This document shows positions 6,153 to 13,989 of a stretch of 23,181 bases of DNA, piece after piece; the first letter of the stretch is position 1; each line of letters starts with the position of its first letter. Source of the DNA: Kiritimatiellia bacterium. GTDB taxonomy: Bacteria; Verrucomicrobiota; Kiritimatiellia; RFP12; UBA1067. Where the stretch lies: positions 1 through 23,181 of the forward strand of contig JAEDMN010000021.1 in the NCBI GenBank assembly GCA_016302985.1, given 5' to 3'. The position numbers and the translations under genes were made by a program. Below the pieces are notes generated by a model. That model worked only from the letters and a program-made list of their open reading frames with translations. It was not told where the DNA came from and ran no database searches.

Positions 6153-7972
6153 ACGCGGCTGAACAGGAGTGGGCCGTTGCGCGCGAAGTGCTCGGCGGGG
6201 AGACGCTGAGCGTCATCCTCCCCGTCTACCACCTCGCGGACGAGATCGAGGCGAACCTCGGTCTCGTCGCGGACTGCCTGGACGCCGGCGGCATCCGGTA
6301 CGAGCTCGTCCCCGTCGACGATGGGAGCGGGGACGGGACGTCTGATGCGCTGCGCCGGGCGCAGGCGCGCCGGCCCGACGTCGTGCATCCCGTCTTCGTG
6401 GCGCGCAACGCGGGGAAGGGCAACGCGCTGAAGGAGGGCTTCCGCGCCTCGACGGGCGCGTTCGTGCTGCTGCTCGACGGCGACCTCGACATCGCGCCGC
6501 GCATGCTGCCCGGCTTCTTCGAATCGATGCGGCGGCACGGGTCGGACATCGTCGTCGGCTCGAAGCGGCATCCGGATTCGCGTGTCCAGTACCCCTGGCA
6601 CCGCCGCCTCGCGAGCGGCATCTACTTCGGGCTCGTGCACCTCTTCATCGGACTGCCGGTGACGGACACGCAGACCGGCATGAAGCTCTTCCGGCGGAAG
6701 CTTCTCGGCGAGGCGCTCGACCGCATGCTGGTCAAGACGTACGCCTTCGACCTGGAGCTGCTCTCGATCGCGCACGGGCGCGGGGCGAAGATCAGCGAGG
6801 CGCCGGTCGAGATCCGGTTCGGGCAGAAGTTCGGCGCGCTCAAGGTCCGCACCGTGCGGGACATGGTCCACGACACGCTCGCCGTCTACTACCGCCTGCG
6901 CCTGCTGCACTACTATGCGAAGGTGGAGGTGCCGCCGCCGCTGGACCACCGCCCGTTCGTGAGCGTGGTGATCGCCTGCCCCGGGGACAGCTGGATGCTG
7001 CAGGAGTGCCTGAAGGCGCTGGACGGGCAGACCTGGCGGGACTTCGAGGTGGTCGTGCTGCCGGACGGCGAGATGTCGCTGCCCGGCTTCGGCTTCGACC
7101 TGAAGTGCCTCCCGACCGGGAAGGTCCGCCCCGCGGAGAAGCGCAACCTCGGCATCGCGGCCGCGAAGGGCGAGGTCGTCGCGTTCATCGACGACGACGC
7201 CTATCCCGAGGCGCACTGGATCGAGCACGCGGTGAAGTACTTCAGCGACCCGGAGATCGGGGGCGTGGGCGGTCCCGGCGTGACGCCGCCGGGCGACGGC
7301 TTCCTCGCGAAGGCGGGCGGGCGCGTCTACGAAAACGTCCTCGTCAGCGGGTCCTACCGCTACCGCTACGTCGGCGGGCGCGTGCTGCGGGACGTGGACG
7401 ACTATCCGAGCTGCAACCTCTTCGTGCGCACGGACCTGCTGCGGCGCTTCGGCGGCTACCGCACGGACTTCTGGCCGGGCGAGGACACGCTCCTCTGCCG
7501 CTCGATCGTGTGCGACGAGGGGAAGCGCATCGTCTACGACCCCTGGACGCTCGTCTACCACCACCGCCGCGCGCTGTTCGGCCCGCACCTGCGCCAGCTC
7601 GGGCGCTACGCCTTCCACCGGGGCTACTTCGTGAAGCGCTTCCCCGAGAACTCGCGCCATCCGGCCTACTTCGTGCCGTCGGCCTTCCTGTTCTACGTGG
7701 CGACGCTCGCGCTGGTCTGGGCGTCCCTGCCGTTCTGGACCGCCACGAAGGGGGCGTGGATGACCGCCGTCCTGGCGCTGTGGATCTACACCGCGCCGTT
7801 CGCGCTCTACCTGCTGGCCACGGGCCTGAGCACGTTTTCGTTCAACCCCGCGCGGTGGCTGCTCGTGTGGGCGGGCGTGTTCGCCACCCATCTCTGCTAC
7901 GGACTGCGCTTCATCCAGGGGCTCTGCGCGACGCGGGCGCCCTGCGAATACATCGGAAAGGACCACGCCTGA
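6149..7972 (+). CDS. Membrane protein with two fused family-2 glycosyltransferase domains
   Basis: A 607-residue protein. Domain 1 (about 18-255) resembles polyprenyl-phosphate hexose transferases: LSVILPVYH, VDDGSGDGT, LLLDGDLDI (the DxD-type metal site), TDTQTGMKLF. Domain 2 (about 270-500) is a second GT-A fold: VSVVIACPGD, AFIDDDAYPE, GGVGGPGVTPP, and FWPGEDTLLCR with an ED catalytic-base-type motif. About three hydrophobic segments follow (507-530, 536-560, 568-590). Likely substrates are nucleotide sugars and a lipid carrier at the inner membrane, for example in envelope polysaccharide assembly; the actual sugar is unknown. GTG 6149 overlaps the GH97 stop as GTGA, indicating translational coupling. 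The frame is open far upstream, but that part is a shadow of the GH97 gene. Confidence 0.88.
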   Translation: MNAAEQEWAVAREVLGGETLSVILPVYHLADEIEANLGLVADCLDAGGIRYELVPVDDGSGDGTSDALRRAQARRPDVVHPVFVARNAGKGNALKEGFRASTGAFVLLLDGDLDIAPRMLPGFFESMRRHGSDIVVGSKRHPDSRVQYPWHRRLASGIYFGLVHLFIGLPVTDTQTGMKLFRRKLLGEALDRMLVKTYAFDLELLSIAHGRGAKISEAPVEIRFGQKFGALKVRTVRDMVHDTLAVYYRLRLLHYYAKVEVPPPLDHRPFVSVVIACPGDSWMLQECLKALDGQTWRDFEVVVLPDGEMSLPGFGFDLKCLPTGKVRPAEKRNLGIAAAKGEVVAFIDDDAYPEAHWIEHAVKYFSDPEIGGVGGPGVTPPGDGFLAKAGGRVYENVLVSGSYRYRYVGGRVLRDVDDYPSCNLFVRTDLLRRFGGYRTDFWPGEDTLLCRSIVCDEGKRIVYDPWTLVYHHRRALFGPHLRQLGRYAFHRGYFVKRFPENSRHPAYFVPSAFLFYVATLALVWASLPFWTATKGAWMTAVLALWIYTAPFALYLLATGLSTFSFNPARWLLVWAGVFATHLCYGLRFIQGLCATRAPCEYIGKDHA

Positions 7973-7993
7973 TCCGCGCGCGTGGGGAGGAAC

Positions 7994-8638
7994 ATGGAAG
8001 ACCTGATCGAACTCGACCGCCAGGCGCGCGAATGGATCGCGGCGCCGCACGCCTTCTTCAAGGCGTTCAGCCGCACGGCGCGCCGTTTCCAGCACCAGCA
8101 CCCGTCCGCGCGGCTGCGCACGATGACGTTCGTGGGGGCGCCGGAGGAATTCCTCTCCAGCCGGCCGCTCCAGTTCCACGTCTGGGAGAACACGACGCGC
8201 GTGCGGTCCTGGGAGGAGGTGCTCTCCACGGTCGTCGCCGCGGTGGCGCGGGCGAAGCCGCGGCTGCTCCTGGACCTCGACCGCGCGGGGCTGCTGCCGT
8301 GGGTGGTTCGCGCGGATCCGTCCCTGGACCTGCTCGAGGCGCTCCGCCAGGCGCAGGTCACGCTGCGCCTCGACTCCCTGGCCGAGGCCTTCCGCAAGAC
8401 CCAGTGGCTGCTGCTGATGGCCGGCGTGAAGCTGAACGAGGCCGTCGTGCAGGTCGACCCGTTCACGGACGAGCAGTGGAAGGTGCGCGAGGCGCAGATC
8501 GAGGCGCGGCGCGCGGAGCAGAAGCGCGTGCTGCGCGAGATCGACCTCGCCCGCAAGCAGTGGGCGGACGCGCACCCGGAGGAGCAGCCGGGATGCGGCG
8601 ACGGGGCGAAGTGGACGCCCGAACCCTTCACGTTTTGA
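7994..8638 (+). CDS. Hypothetical protein, 214 residues
   Basis: I do not recognise this family. There is no signal peptide or membrane segment, so it is probably cytoplasmic. The N-terminal half mixes helices and strands (AREWIAAPHAFFKAF, RTMTFVGAPEEFL, LQFHVWENTTRV). The middle is hydrophobic and helical (WEEVLSTVVAAVARAKPRLL). Residues 158-192 are a highly charged helix, probably a coiled coil, and the tail PEEQPGCGDGAKWTPEPFTF is likely disordered. ATG 7994 is chosen over a GTG at 7982 because GGAGG (7986-7990) precedes it, although the spacing of three bases is short. It lies 21 bases after the glycosyltransferase gene and probably shares its transcript. Confidence 0.75.
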   Translation: MEDLIELDRQAREWIAAPHAFFKAFSRTARRFQHQHPSARLRTMTFVGAPEEFLSSRPLQFHVWENTTRVRSWEEVLSTVVAAVARAKPRLLLDLDRAGLLPWVVRADPSLDLLEALRQAQVTLRLDSLAEAFRKTQWLLLMAGVKLNEAVVQVDPFTDEQWKVREAQIEARRAEQKRVLREIDLARKQWADAHPEEQPGCGDGAKWTPEPFTF

Positions 8639-8661
8639 CGCGTTCCATCGCGCCGCCTTTT

Positions 8662-8670
8662 TGATATAAT
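8662..8670 (+). promoter_or_regulatory. Extended -10 promoter of the purA operon
   Basis: TGA-TATAAT is preceded by a five-T run and lies 38 bases before the purA ATG, predicting a leader of about 31 bases that carries a purine-rich ribosome-binding region (GAGGAATGGAAGAG). Unlike the leaderless promoters nearby, this operon has a normal leader. Confidence 0.65.
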
Positions 8671-8708
8671 TACGCAACCTTTTTTCAGCAGCGAGGAATG
8701 GAAGAGAA

Positions 8709-10055
8709 ATGAATACGGTTCTGATCGGGTCCCAGTGGGGCGACGAAGGCAAGGGCAAGATCATCGACGTCCTGACGGACAAGGCCGACTACGTGGTGCG
8801 CTACCAGGGCGGCTCCAACGCCGGCCACACGGTCATCGCCGAGGGCACGAAGCGCGTCCTGCGCCTGATCCCCAGCGGCATCCTCCACGCGGACAAGACC
8901 TGCATCATCGGCAATGGCGTCGTGATGAACCCGCTGGACCTCATCGAGGAGATCGAGGGCCTGCGCGCGACGGGCGTCGAGCCGAAGGGCCGGCTTTTCA
9001 TCTCCACCCGCACGCAGATGGTGATGCTCTACCACCGCGCGCTGGACAAGGCCGAGGAGGCCGCCCGCCCCAAGGGCAAGAAGATCGGCACGACGGGCCG
9101 CGGCATCGGCCCCGCCTACGCCGCCAAGGTCTCCCGCACGGGCCTCCGCTGCGGCGACATGCTGGCCGGCAACTTCCTCGAGCTCGTCCGCGAGCAGGTC
9201 GAGGAGACGAACCGCCGCCTCAAGATGCTGAAGGCCGAGCGCGTGGACGAAGGCGACCAGATCGAGGTCCCCGGCTGCACGATCCGCGACTACCAGATGG
9301 ATCCGGACGAGATCGTCGCCATCTACAAGGCCGCGCAGGAGAAGCTCGCCCCCTACATCCGCGACACGGTCCCGATGCTGCACCGGGCCAAGGCCGAGGG
9401 CAAGTCCATCCTCATGGAGGGCGCCCAGGGCACGATGCTCGACATCGACTTCGGCACGTATCCCTTCGTGACGTCCTCGAACCCGACCTCCGGCGGCGCG
9501 TGCATCGGCAGCGGCCTCTCGCCGCGCGACATCGACTGCGTGGTCGGCGTGATCAAGGCCTACACGACCCGCGTCGGCGAGGGTCCGTTCCCGACGGAGC
9601 TCTACAACGCGGTCGACAGGATGGACGAGGACGGGAAGATCATGGCCGAGCGCGGCCACGAGTTCGGCGCCGTCACCAAGCGTCCCCGCCGCACGGGCTG
9701 GTACGATGCGGTCGTCGCCCGCTACGCGCAGCAGATCAACGGCGTCGACTACTGGGCGCTGACGAAGCTGGACGTCATGGACGTCTTCGAGAAGATCAGG
9801 ATCTGCGTCGCGTACGAGCTGGACGGCAAGCGCATCGACTACATGCCGACCTCCGCCGCGGAGCTCGCCCGCGTCAAGCCGGTCTACGAGGAGATGGACG
9901 GCTGGATGTGCGAGACGTCGAACATCACCCGCATGGAGGATCTCCCGCCCCAGGCGAAGGCCTACGTCGACCGCCTGGTCGAGCTCTCCGGCGGCAAGCT
10001 CGGAATCCTCTCGATCGGCCCCGCCCGCGAGTCCACCCTGCGGATCGCCCTGTGA
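8709..10055 (+). CDS. purA: Adenylosuccinate synthetase
   Basis: A 448-residue enzyme that joins IMP and aspartate with GTP to give adenylosuccinate, the first committed step of AMP synthesis in the cytoplasm. The GTP-binding N terminus IGSQWGDEGKGKI (6-18) contains catalytic D12. QGGSNAGHTV supplies catalytic H40. GTTGRGIGPAYAAKV, EGAQGTMLDIDFGTYPFVTSSNP, and KRPRRTGWYD with TKLDVMD in the guanine-binding part are all in order. It is slightly longer than the usual length of about 430. ATG 8709 starts exactly at the conserved N terminus; an ATG at 8698 is out of frame. It is the first gene of a four-gene coupled operon, and its TGA overlaps the cdsA start as GTGA. Confidence 0.98.
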   Translation: MNTVLIGSQWGDEGKGKIIDVLTDKADYVVRYQGGSNAGHTVIAEGTKRVLRLIPSGILHADKTCIIGNGVVMNPLDLIEEIEGLRATGVEPKGRLFISTRTQMVMLYHRALDKAEEAARPKGKKIGTTGRGIGPAYAAKVSRTGLRCGDMLAGNFLELVREQVEETNRRLKMLKAERVDEGDQIEVPGCTIRDYQMDPDEIVAIYKAAQEKLAPYIRDTVPMLHRAKAEGKSILMEGAQGTMLDIDFGTYPFVTSSNPTSGGACIGSGLSPRDIDCVVGVIKAYTTRVGEGPFPTELYNAVDRMDEDGKIMAERGHEFGAVTKRPRRTGWYDAVVARYAQQINGVDYWALTKLDVMDVFEKIRICVAYELDGKRIDYMPTSAAELARVKPVYEEMDGWMCETSNITRMEDLPPQAKAYVDRLVELSGGKLGILSIGPARESTLRIAL

Positions 10056-10942
10056 ACCCCGTCCTCAAGAGAACGCTTGCGGGCATCTCCGTCGGGGCGC
10101 TGGTCATCGGCCTGTTCGTCTACGCGCCGCTCCAGGCCGTGCTGCCGATCCTGCTGGTCCTCTCCTCGCTCGTCCAGCTGGAGTTCTACCAGATGGCGAA
10201 GGCCTACGAGCCCGTCACCTGGTTCGGGCTGCTGGCGGGCGGGCTGTGGCTGTCGGCCATCGGGTTCTTCGGCTTCGACATCGGGCTCGTCTACCTGGTC
10301 ATCGCCTTCCCGGCGGTCCTGACGGCCGCGTTCTTCCTCCTCTGCCTGTTCGTCCTCTTCAGGTCCCGCTACGGCCGCCCGGTCGCGACCCTGGCCTCGA
10401 CGCTGCTGGGGTTCCTCTACGTGCCGTTCCTGCTGGGCTTCTTCCTGCTGACGGCGCAGCTGGGCGGCGGTGACTTCCTGGACGGCGAGTGGTCGCGCAC
10501 GGGGTTCTTCACCCTCTTCGCGCTGATCGCCGTCTCCAAGTTCTCCGACACCGGCGGCTTCGCGTTCGGCATGGCGTTCGGCAGGCACAAGATGTGCCCG
10601 TCGATCTCCCCCAAGAAGTCCTGGGAGGGCCTCTGCGGCTCGATGCTCTTCAGCGCGGCCGTGGCATGCGGCTTCTACGCGCTCTCCGGCCGCTTCGGCT
10701 GGGCGGAGGACGTCCCCCTGTGGGGCCTGCTGTCGTACCCGCTCGCGGCGGGCGCGGGCGCGGGCATCGCGCTCGTCGCGACGGCCTGCGACCTCATCGA
10801 GTCCCGCATCAAGCGCGAGTGCGGCGTCAAGGACTCCGCGACGTTCATGCCGGCCGGCATGGGCGGGTTCCTCGACATGTTCGACTCGATCCTGTTCATT
10901 CCCGCCCTGGTCTATCCGATCCTCCGGGTGACGGCGTCATGA
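10052..10942 (+). CDS. cdsA: Phosphatidate cytidylyltransferase (CDP-diacylglycerol synthase)
   Basis: A 296-residue polytopic inner-membrane enzyme that makes CDP-diacylglycerol from phosphatidate and CTP for phospholipid synthesis. Hydrophobic segments run along the whole length. KFSDTGGFAFG (163-173) and SPKKSWEG (186-193) are family motifs. The C-terminal signature is present in altered form: SRIKRECGVKDSATFMPAGM then GGFLDMFDS (251-279), where the classical form has PGHGG and DRxD. His is replaced by Met with one extra residue, and the Arg of DRxD is Met. I recall similar signatures (LPGLGGVLDxLDS) from planctomycete CdsA, so it is probably functional. The GTG start at 10052 overlaps purA (GTGA); the stop overlaps the next ATG (ATGA). 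Confidence 0.92.
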   Translation: MNPVLKRTLAGISVGALVIGLFVYAPLQAVLPILLVLSSLVQLEFYQMAKAYEPVTWFGLLAGGLWLSAIGFFGFDIGLVYLVIAFPAVLTAAFFLLCLFVLFRSRYGRPVATLASTLLGFLYVPFLLGFFLLTAQLGGGDFLDGEWSRTGFFTLFALIAVSKFSDTGGFAFGMAFGRHKMCPSISPKKSWEGLCGSMLFSAAVACGFYALSGRFGWAEDVPLWGLLSYPLAAGAGAGIALVATACDLIESRIKRECGVKDSATFMPAGMGGFLDMFDSILFIPALVYPILRVTAS

Positions 10943-11721
10943 AGCTGCTGATGCTGGGCGACGTGGTCGGGGCCCCCGGCCGCCGCATCCTCCGCGAGAA
11001 CCTCCCCCGCATCCGCCGCGAGCTCGGCGTGAACGCGGTCGTCGTGAACGCCGAGAACGCGGCCGCGGGCAGCGGCCTCACCGTGCCGCTCGCGCAGGAG
11101 ATCCTCAAGGCGGGCGCGGACGCGATCACGCTCGGCGACCATGCCTGGGGCCAGAAGGAGTTCCCCGCGACCATCTCGCAGCTGCCGACCACGGTCCGCC
11201 CCGCGAACTTCCCCGCGGGTTCGCCTGGACAGGGGTGGGCGCTCGTGACGACGCCCATCCTCCGCTTCGCCGTGCTGAACCTCCAGGGGCGCGTCTTCAT
11301 GGGGCCGATGGACTGTCCGTTCCGCGCGGCGGACGCCGCCCTGCGCGCGATGCCGAAGGACGTCCCCGTCTTCGTCGACTTCCACGCGGAGGCGACGAGC
11401 GAGAAGATCGCGCTCGCGCACTACCTCGAGGGGCGCGTCACGGCGGTCGTGGGCACCCACACGCACGTGCAGACCTCCGACGCGGTCGTGCTGCCGGGCG
11501 GCACGGCGTTCCAGACGGACCTCGGCATGACCGGTCCCTGGTACTCCTCGATCGGCCGCGCCTTCAAGCCCGTCCTTCAGAAGTTCGTCACCGGCATCCC
11601 CGCCCGCTTCGACGTGGCGGAGGGGCCCGCGACGCTCGAGGGCGCCGTGATCACCTTCGACAACGCCACGCGGCAGGCGACGGACATCGCGCCGTTCCGC
11701 TACCGGGAGCCCCTGGCATGA
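10939..11721 (+). CDS. YmdB-family metallophosphoesterase
   Basis: A 260-residue cytoplasmic protein of the TIGR00282/YmdB family, two-metal phosphodiesterases reported to act on 2',3'-cyclic nucleotides and to influence RNA turnover. Visible metal and active-site motifs are MLGDVVG (D8), NAENAA (E39, N40), TLGDHAW (D67, H68), VDFHAEATSEK (H149) and GTHTHVQTSD (H174, H176), plus TDLGMTGP. Position 67 is Asp where the common motif is GNH. The length is normal. It is coupled to cdsA upstream and ruvA downstream by ATGA overlaps. The family assignment is firm; the physiological substrate is unknown. Confidence 0.93.
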   Translation: MKLLMLGDVVGAPGRRILRENLPRIRRELGVNAVVVNAENAAAGSGLTVPLAQEILKAGADAITLGDHAWGQKEFPATISQLPTTVRPANFPAGSPGQGWALVTTPILRFAVLNLQGRVFMGPMDCPFRAADAALRAMPKDVPVFVDFHAEATSEKIALAHYLEGRVTAVVGTHTHVQTSDAVVLPGGTAFQTDLGMTGPWYSSIGRAFKPVLQKFVTGIPARFDVAEGPATLEGAVITFDNATRQATDIAPFRYREPLA

Positions 11722-12311
11722 TCGCCTATCTGAACGGAATTCTCGCGGAGAAGGACATCGCCAAGGTCGTCGTCGAGTGCGGCGGCGTGGGCTACGAGGC
11801 CGCGATTCCCGTCTCCACCTTCGACCGTCTGCCGGCCGAGGGCGAACAGGTGAAGCTCTACACCCACCACGAGGTGCGCGAGGACGCCCAGCTGCTCTTC
11901 GGCTTCGGGACGAAGCAGGAGCGGGACATGTTCCGGCTCGTGACCACGGTGTCCGGCGTCGGGCCCAAGCTTGCGCTCGCGGTGCTCTCCGGCATGACCG
12001 TCGGCGACCTGCAGCTCGCGGTCTCGCAGGGCGATTCGAAGCGCCTGGCGACGGTGAAGGGCATCGGCAGGAAGACGGCCGCGCGCATCGTCGTGGAGCT
12101 GCGGGACAAGATCAACCCGATCGAGGCGCTCGCGAACGCGACGGCCGAGACGTCGAAGGAGCAGGGGGCGGTGCTGCGCGACGCGATGCTTGCGCTTGCG
12201 GCGCTCGGCTTCGGCGAAGACGTCGCCCGCGCGAAGGTGCAGGCGGTGCTCGAGGAGGACCCGGGCCTCTCGGACGTCGAGGCGGTCCTCAAGAAGGCCC
12301 TGTCGAGGTAA
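11718..12311 (+). CDS. ruvA: Holliday junction branch migration protein RuvA
   Basis: A 197-residue DNA-binding subunit that recognises four-way junctions and loads the RuvB motor during recombinational repair. Domain I (1-65) is the OB fold: MIAYLNGILAEKD, CGGVGYEAAIP, LYTHHEVREDAQLLFGF. Domain II has the two helix-hairpin-helix motifs VSGVGPKLALAVL and VKGIGRKTAARIVVELRDK. Domain III at the C terminus (ALGFGEDVARAKV... VEAVLKKALSR) binds RuvB. The ATG overlaps the upstream stop (ATGA). The 3' end overlaps the convergent pseudouridine synthase gene by 23 bases. No ruvB or ruvC lies beside it in this window. Confidence 0.97.
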   Translation: MIAYLNGILAEKDIAKVVVECGGVGYEAAIPVSTFDRLPAEGEQVKLYTHHEVREDAQLLFGFGTKQERDMFRLVTTVSGVGPKLALAVLSGMTVGDLQLAVSQGDSKRLATVKGIGRKTAARIVVELRDKINPIEALANATAETSKEQGAVLRDAMLALAALGFGEDVARAKVQAVLEEDPGLSDVEAVLKKALSR

Positions 12312-13254
12312 ACGGCCGGAAATCCGCGGGAAGCGGGGCCTCGAAGGCGAGCGGTTCGCGCGTGACGGGGTGCTTCAGCTCGAGCTTCCAGGCGTGCAGC
12401 AGCTGGCGGCGGGGGACCGGCGTCAGCTTTTTGTCCCAGCCCGGGCGGCCGTAGACCGCGTCGCCCGCGATGGGGCAGCCGAGGGTCGAGGCCATGTGCA
12501 CGCGGATCTGGTGGGTGCGGCCCGTCTCGATGCGGCATTCGACGCGGGTCAGTCCGTTCGCCTGACCGAGCACGCGGTAGTTGGTGACGGCGACCTTGCC
12601 GTTCCGCTCGACGACGGCCATCTTCTTGCGGTCGAAGGGACAGCGCCCGATCAGGTTCTCGAGGCGGCCCTCGCGCGGGGACGGCGTGCCGTGGACGAGC
12701 GCGAGGTAGGTCTTGCGGATGTTCGCATGCGAGGCGAACGCGCGGGTGAGCACGTCCATCGCGCGCTGCGACTTGGCGACGATGATCAGGCCCGAGGTGT
12801 CCTGGTCCAGGCGGTGGACGATGCCGGGGCGCGCGACCCCGCCGATGCCCGAAAGGTCCGGGCAGTGGTGCAGCAGGGCGTTCACGAGCGTGCCCGAGAG
12901 GTGCCCGGGCGCGGGATGGACGACGAGGCCCGCGGGCTTGTCGACGACGAGGATGTCCGCGTCCTCGAACACGATGGAAAGGGGGATGTCCTCGGGCTCC
13001 GGCTCGGCGGGGACGGGCGGCGGGATCTCGAGCGTCACGATGTCGCCGGGGCGGGTCTTCGCCGACCCGCGGAGGGCGGGCGCCCCGTTCACCTTCACGC
13101 GTCCGGCCTTCATCAGCCCCTGGATGCGTGCGCGGGAGAAGCCCTCGCACGGGCCGGTCAGCCAGACGTCGAGCCGGTCGATGCCCGTTTCGGGAACCGT
13201 GAAGGACAGGACCTCGCCCTGTTCGTCGTCCATCTCCGCATCCGCGTCGGCCAT
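12289..13254 (-). CDS. rluD: RluD-family 23S rRNA pseudouridine synthase
   Basis: A 321-residue enzyme that converts uridine to pseudouridine in structured RNA. An N-terminal S4 RNA-binding domain (about 23-78: DRLDVWLT, RIQGLMKAGRVKVNG) is followed by the catalytic domain with ILVVDKPAGLVVHPA and HRLDQDTSGLIIVAKS, catalytic Asp D150. Later family motifs are RKTYLALVHG and ETGRTHQIRVHM. This matches the RluA/RluC/RluD group; S4 domain and order favour RluD, but the exact target uridines are not provable here. ATG 13254 is preferred. An in-frame GTG at 13263 overlaps the upstream stop as GTGA, like other junctions in this window, and is a real alternative. It is co-transcribed with the CAAX protease gene upstream and overlaps ruvA tail to tail. 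Confidence 0.92.
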   Translation of the reverse strand: MADADAEMDDEQGEVLSFTVPETGIDRLDVWLTGPCEGFSRARIQGLMKAGRVKVNGAPALRGSAKTRPGDIVTLEIPPPVPAEPEPEDIPLSIVFEDADILVVDKPAGLVVHPAPGHLSGTLVNALLHHCPDLSGIGGVARPGIVHRLDQDTSGLIIVAKSQRAMDVLTRAFASHANIRKTYLALVHGTPSPREGRLENLIGRCPFDRKKMAVVERNGKVAVTNYRVLGQANGLTRVECRIETGRTHQIRVHMASTLGCPIAGDAVYGRPGWDKKLTPVPRRQLLHAWKLELKHPVTREPLAFEAPLPADFRPFTSTGPS

Positions 13255-13259
13255 TTCCC

Positions 13260-13937
13260 TCACCAGAACGCCCATTGGTTGGCGGCGACGACGTAGACGC
13301 CGAGCAGCAGATTCGTCGTCACGTGCGCGACGATCGCGGAGAGGAGCCCGAAGCGGATGGACAGGATGCCGTAGATCGCGGCGCAGAGGGCCGCGGCGAG
13401 CGGGCGGTCGTGCTCGAGCGTGAAGAGGAAGACGGTCCAGAGGAACGCGGAGAGGTCGAAGCGGGACGCCGGAACGGAGAGGAAGTCGCGTTTCTGGAGC
13501 CAGCGGTAGAGGAACGACCGGAAGAAGAGCTCCTCGACGGGGGCGATCACGCACGCGCTGCCGACGAGCTTGGCGGCCGTCAGCGTCCAGCCGCAGACGG
13601 CGGGATCGTAGGGCGAGGGGGCGGAGGAGACGGCCGGGAGGGAGCCGAGCGGCCAGACGCACCAGGTGCGGTAGAGGTCCGAGAACTCGGGAAGCGTCCA
13701 GAGCGCGAGGACAAGCAGGCCGCCCGCGACGCCCCAGCCCGTCGCGGCGAGGCGCCCGACGCCGGGCTGGCGCATGCCGGTCTCGAGGCGGGGCCGCCAG
13801 CACGCCAGCAGCACGGCCAGCGTCGCCGCCGTGCGCGCGGCGTACGCCCACGCGGTGGCCGGCAGGAACGTCTGCAGGCCGATCCAGGTCGCGAAGGGCG
13901 CCACGTAGGCGAGGATGTTGCGGGTTTCCCGTGTCAC
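13260..13937 (-). CDS. Exosortase-type CAAX/CPBP intramembrane protease
   Basis: A 225-residue polytopic membrane protein of the CPBP (Abi/Rce1-like) glutamic protease family. APVEELFFRSF gives the EExxxR motif (E135, E136, R140); TLEHDRP gives H176; AHVTTN gives H205 and N209. The closing TNLLLGVYVVAANQWAFW and the opening ILAYVAPF resemble TIGR03008, the CAAX-related proteins of exosortase/PEP-CTERM bacteria, so it may process sorted surface proteins. I place the start at GTG 13937, not at the in-frame GTG at 13943, because a TAGAAT -10 box occupies 13944-13949. Transcription should begin six bases later, exactly at 13937, making the mRNA leaderless. It is divergent from the gene at 13990 and is followed by the pseudouridine synthase gene. 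Confidence 0.88.
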   Translation of the reverse strand: MTRETRNILAYVAPFATWIGLQTFLPATAWAYAARTAATLAVLLACWRPRLETGMRQPGVGRLAATGWGVAGGLLVLALWTLPEFSDLYRTWCVWPLGSLPAVSSAPSPYDPAVCGWTLTAAKLVGSACVIAPVEELFFRSFLYRWLQKRDFLSVPASRFDLSAFLWTVFLFTLEHDRPLAAALCAAIYGILSIRFGLLSAIVAHVTTNLLLGVYVVAANQWAFW

Positions 13938-13943
13938 GCGCAC

Positions 13944-13952
13944 ATTCTACCA
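13944..13952 (-). promoter_or_regulatory. Extended -10 promoter of the CAAX protease gene
   Basis: On the minus strand this reads TGG-TAGAAT. The box directly abuts the GTG at 13943 and lies six bases before the GTG at 13937. It would drive the protease and pseudouridine synthase genes. The oppositely directed -10 at 13978-13983 is 25 bp away, so both units share a compact divergent control region. Confidence 0.6.
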
Positions 13953-13977
13953 TATTGCGCGCGGGACTGAAAAAGAA

Positions 13978-13983
13978 TAGAAT
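13978..13983 (+). promoter_or_regulatory. -10 promoter element of the Tat-exported Gfo/Idh/MocA gene
   Basis: TAGAAT is preceded by an A-run and ends six bases before the ATG at 13990, predicting a leaderless mRNA. It is the only member of the set without the TGn extension. Confidence 0.55.
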
Positions 13984-13989
13984 AGCGCC

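Noticed and set aside
8639..8708. Terminator between the 214-residue gene and purA
   Set aside because: A T-run is present, but no GC hairpin precedes it. The T-run is better explained as part of the purA promoter.
6038..8782. A 914-codon minus-strand frame
   Set aside because: It is antisense to the double glycosyltransferase and the unknown gene, with the same biased composition and no recognisable motif.
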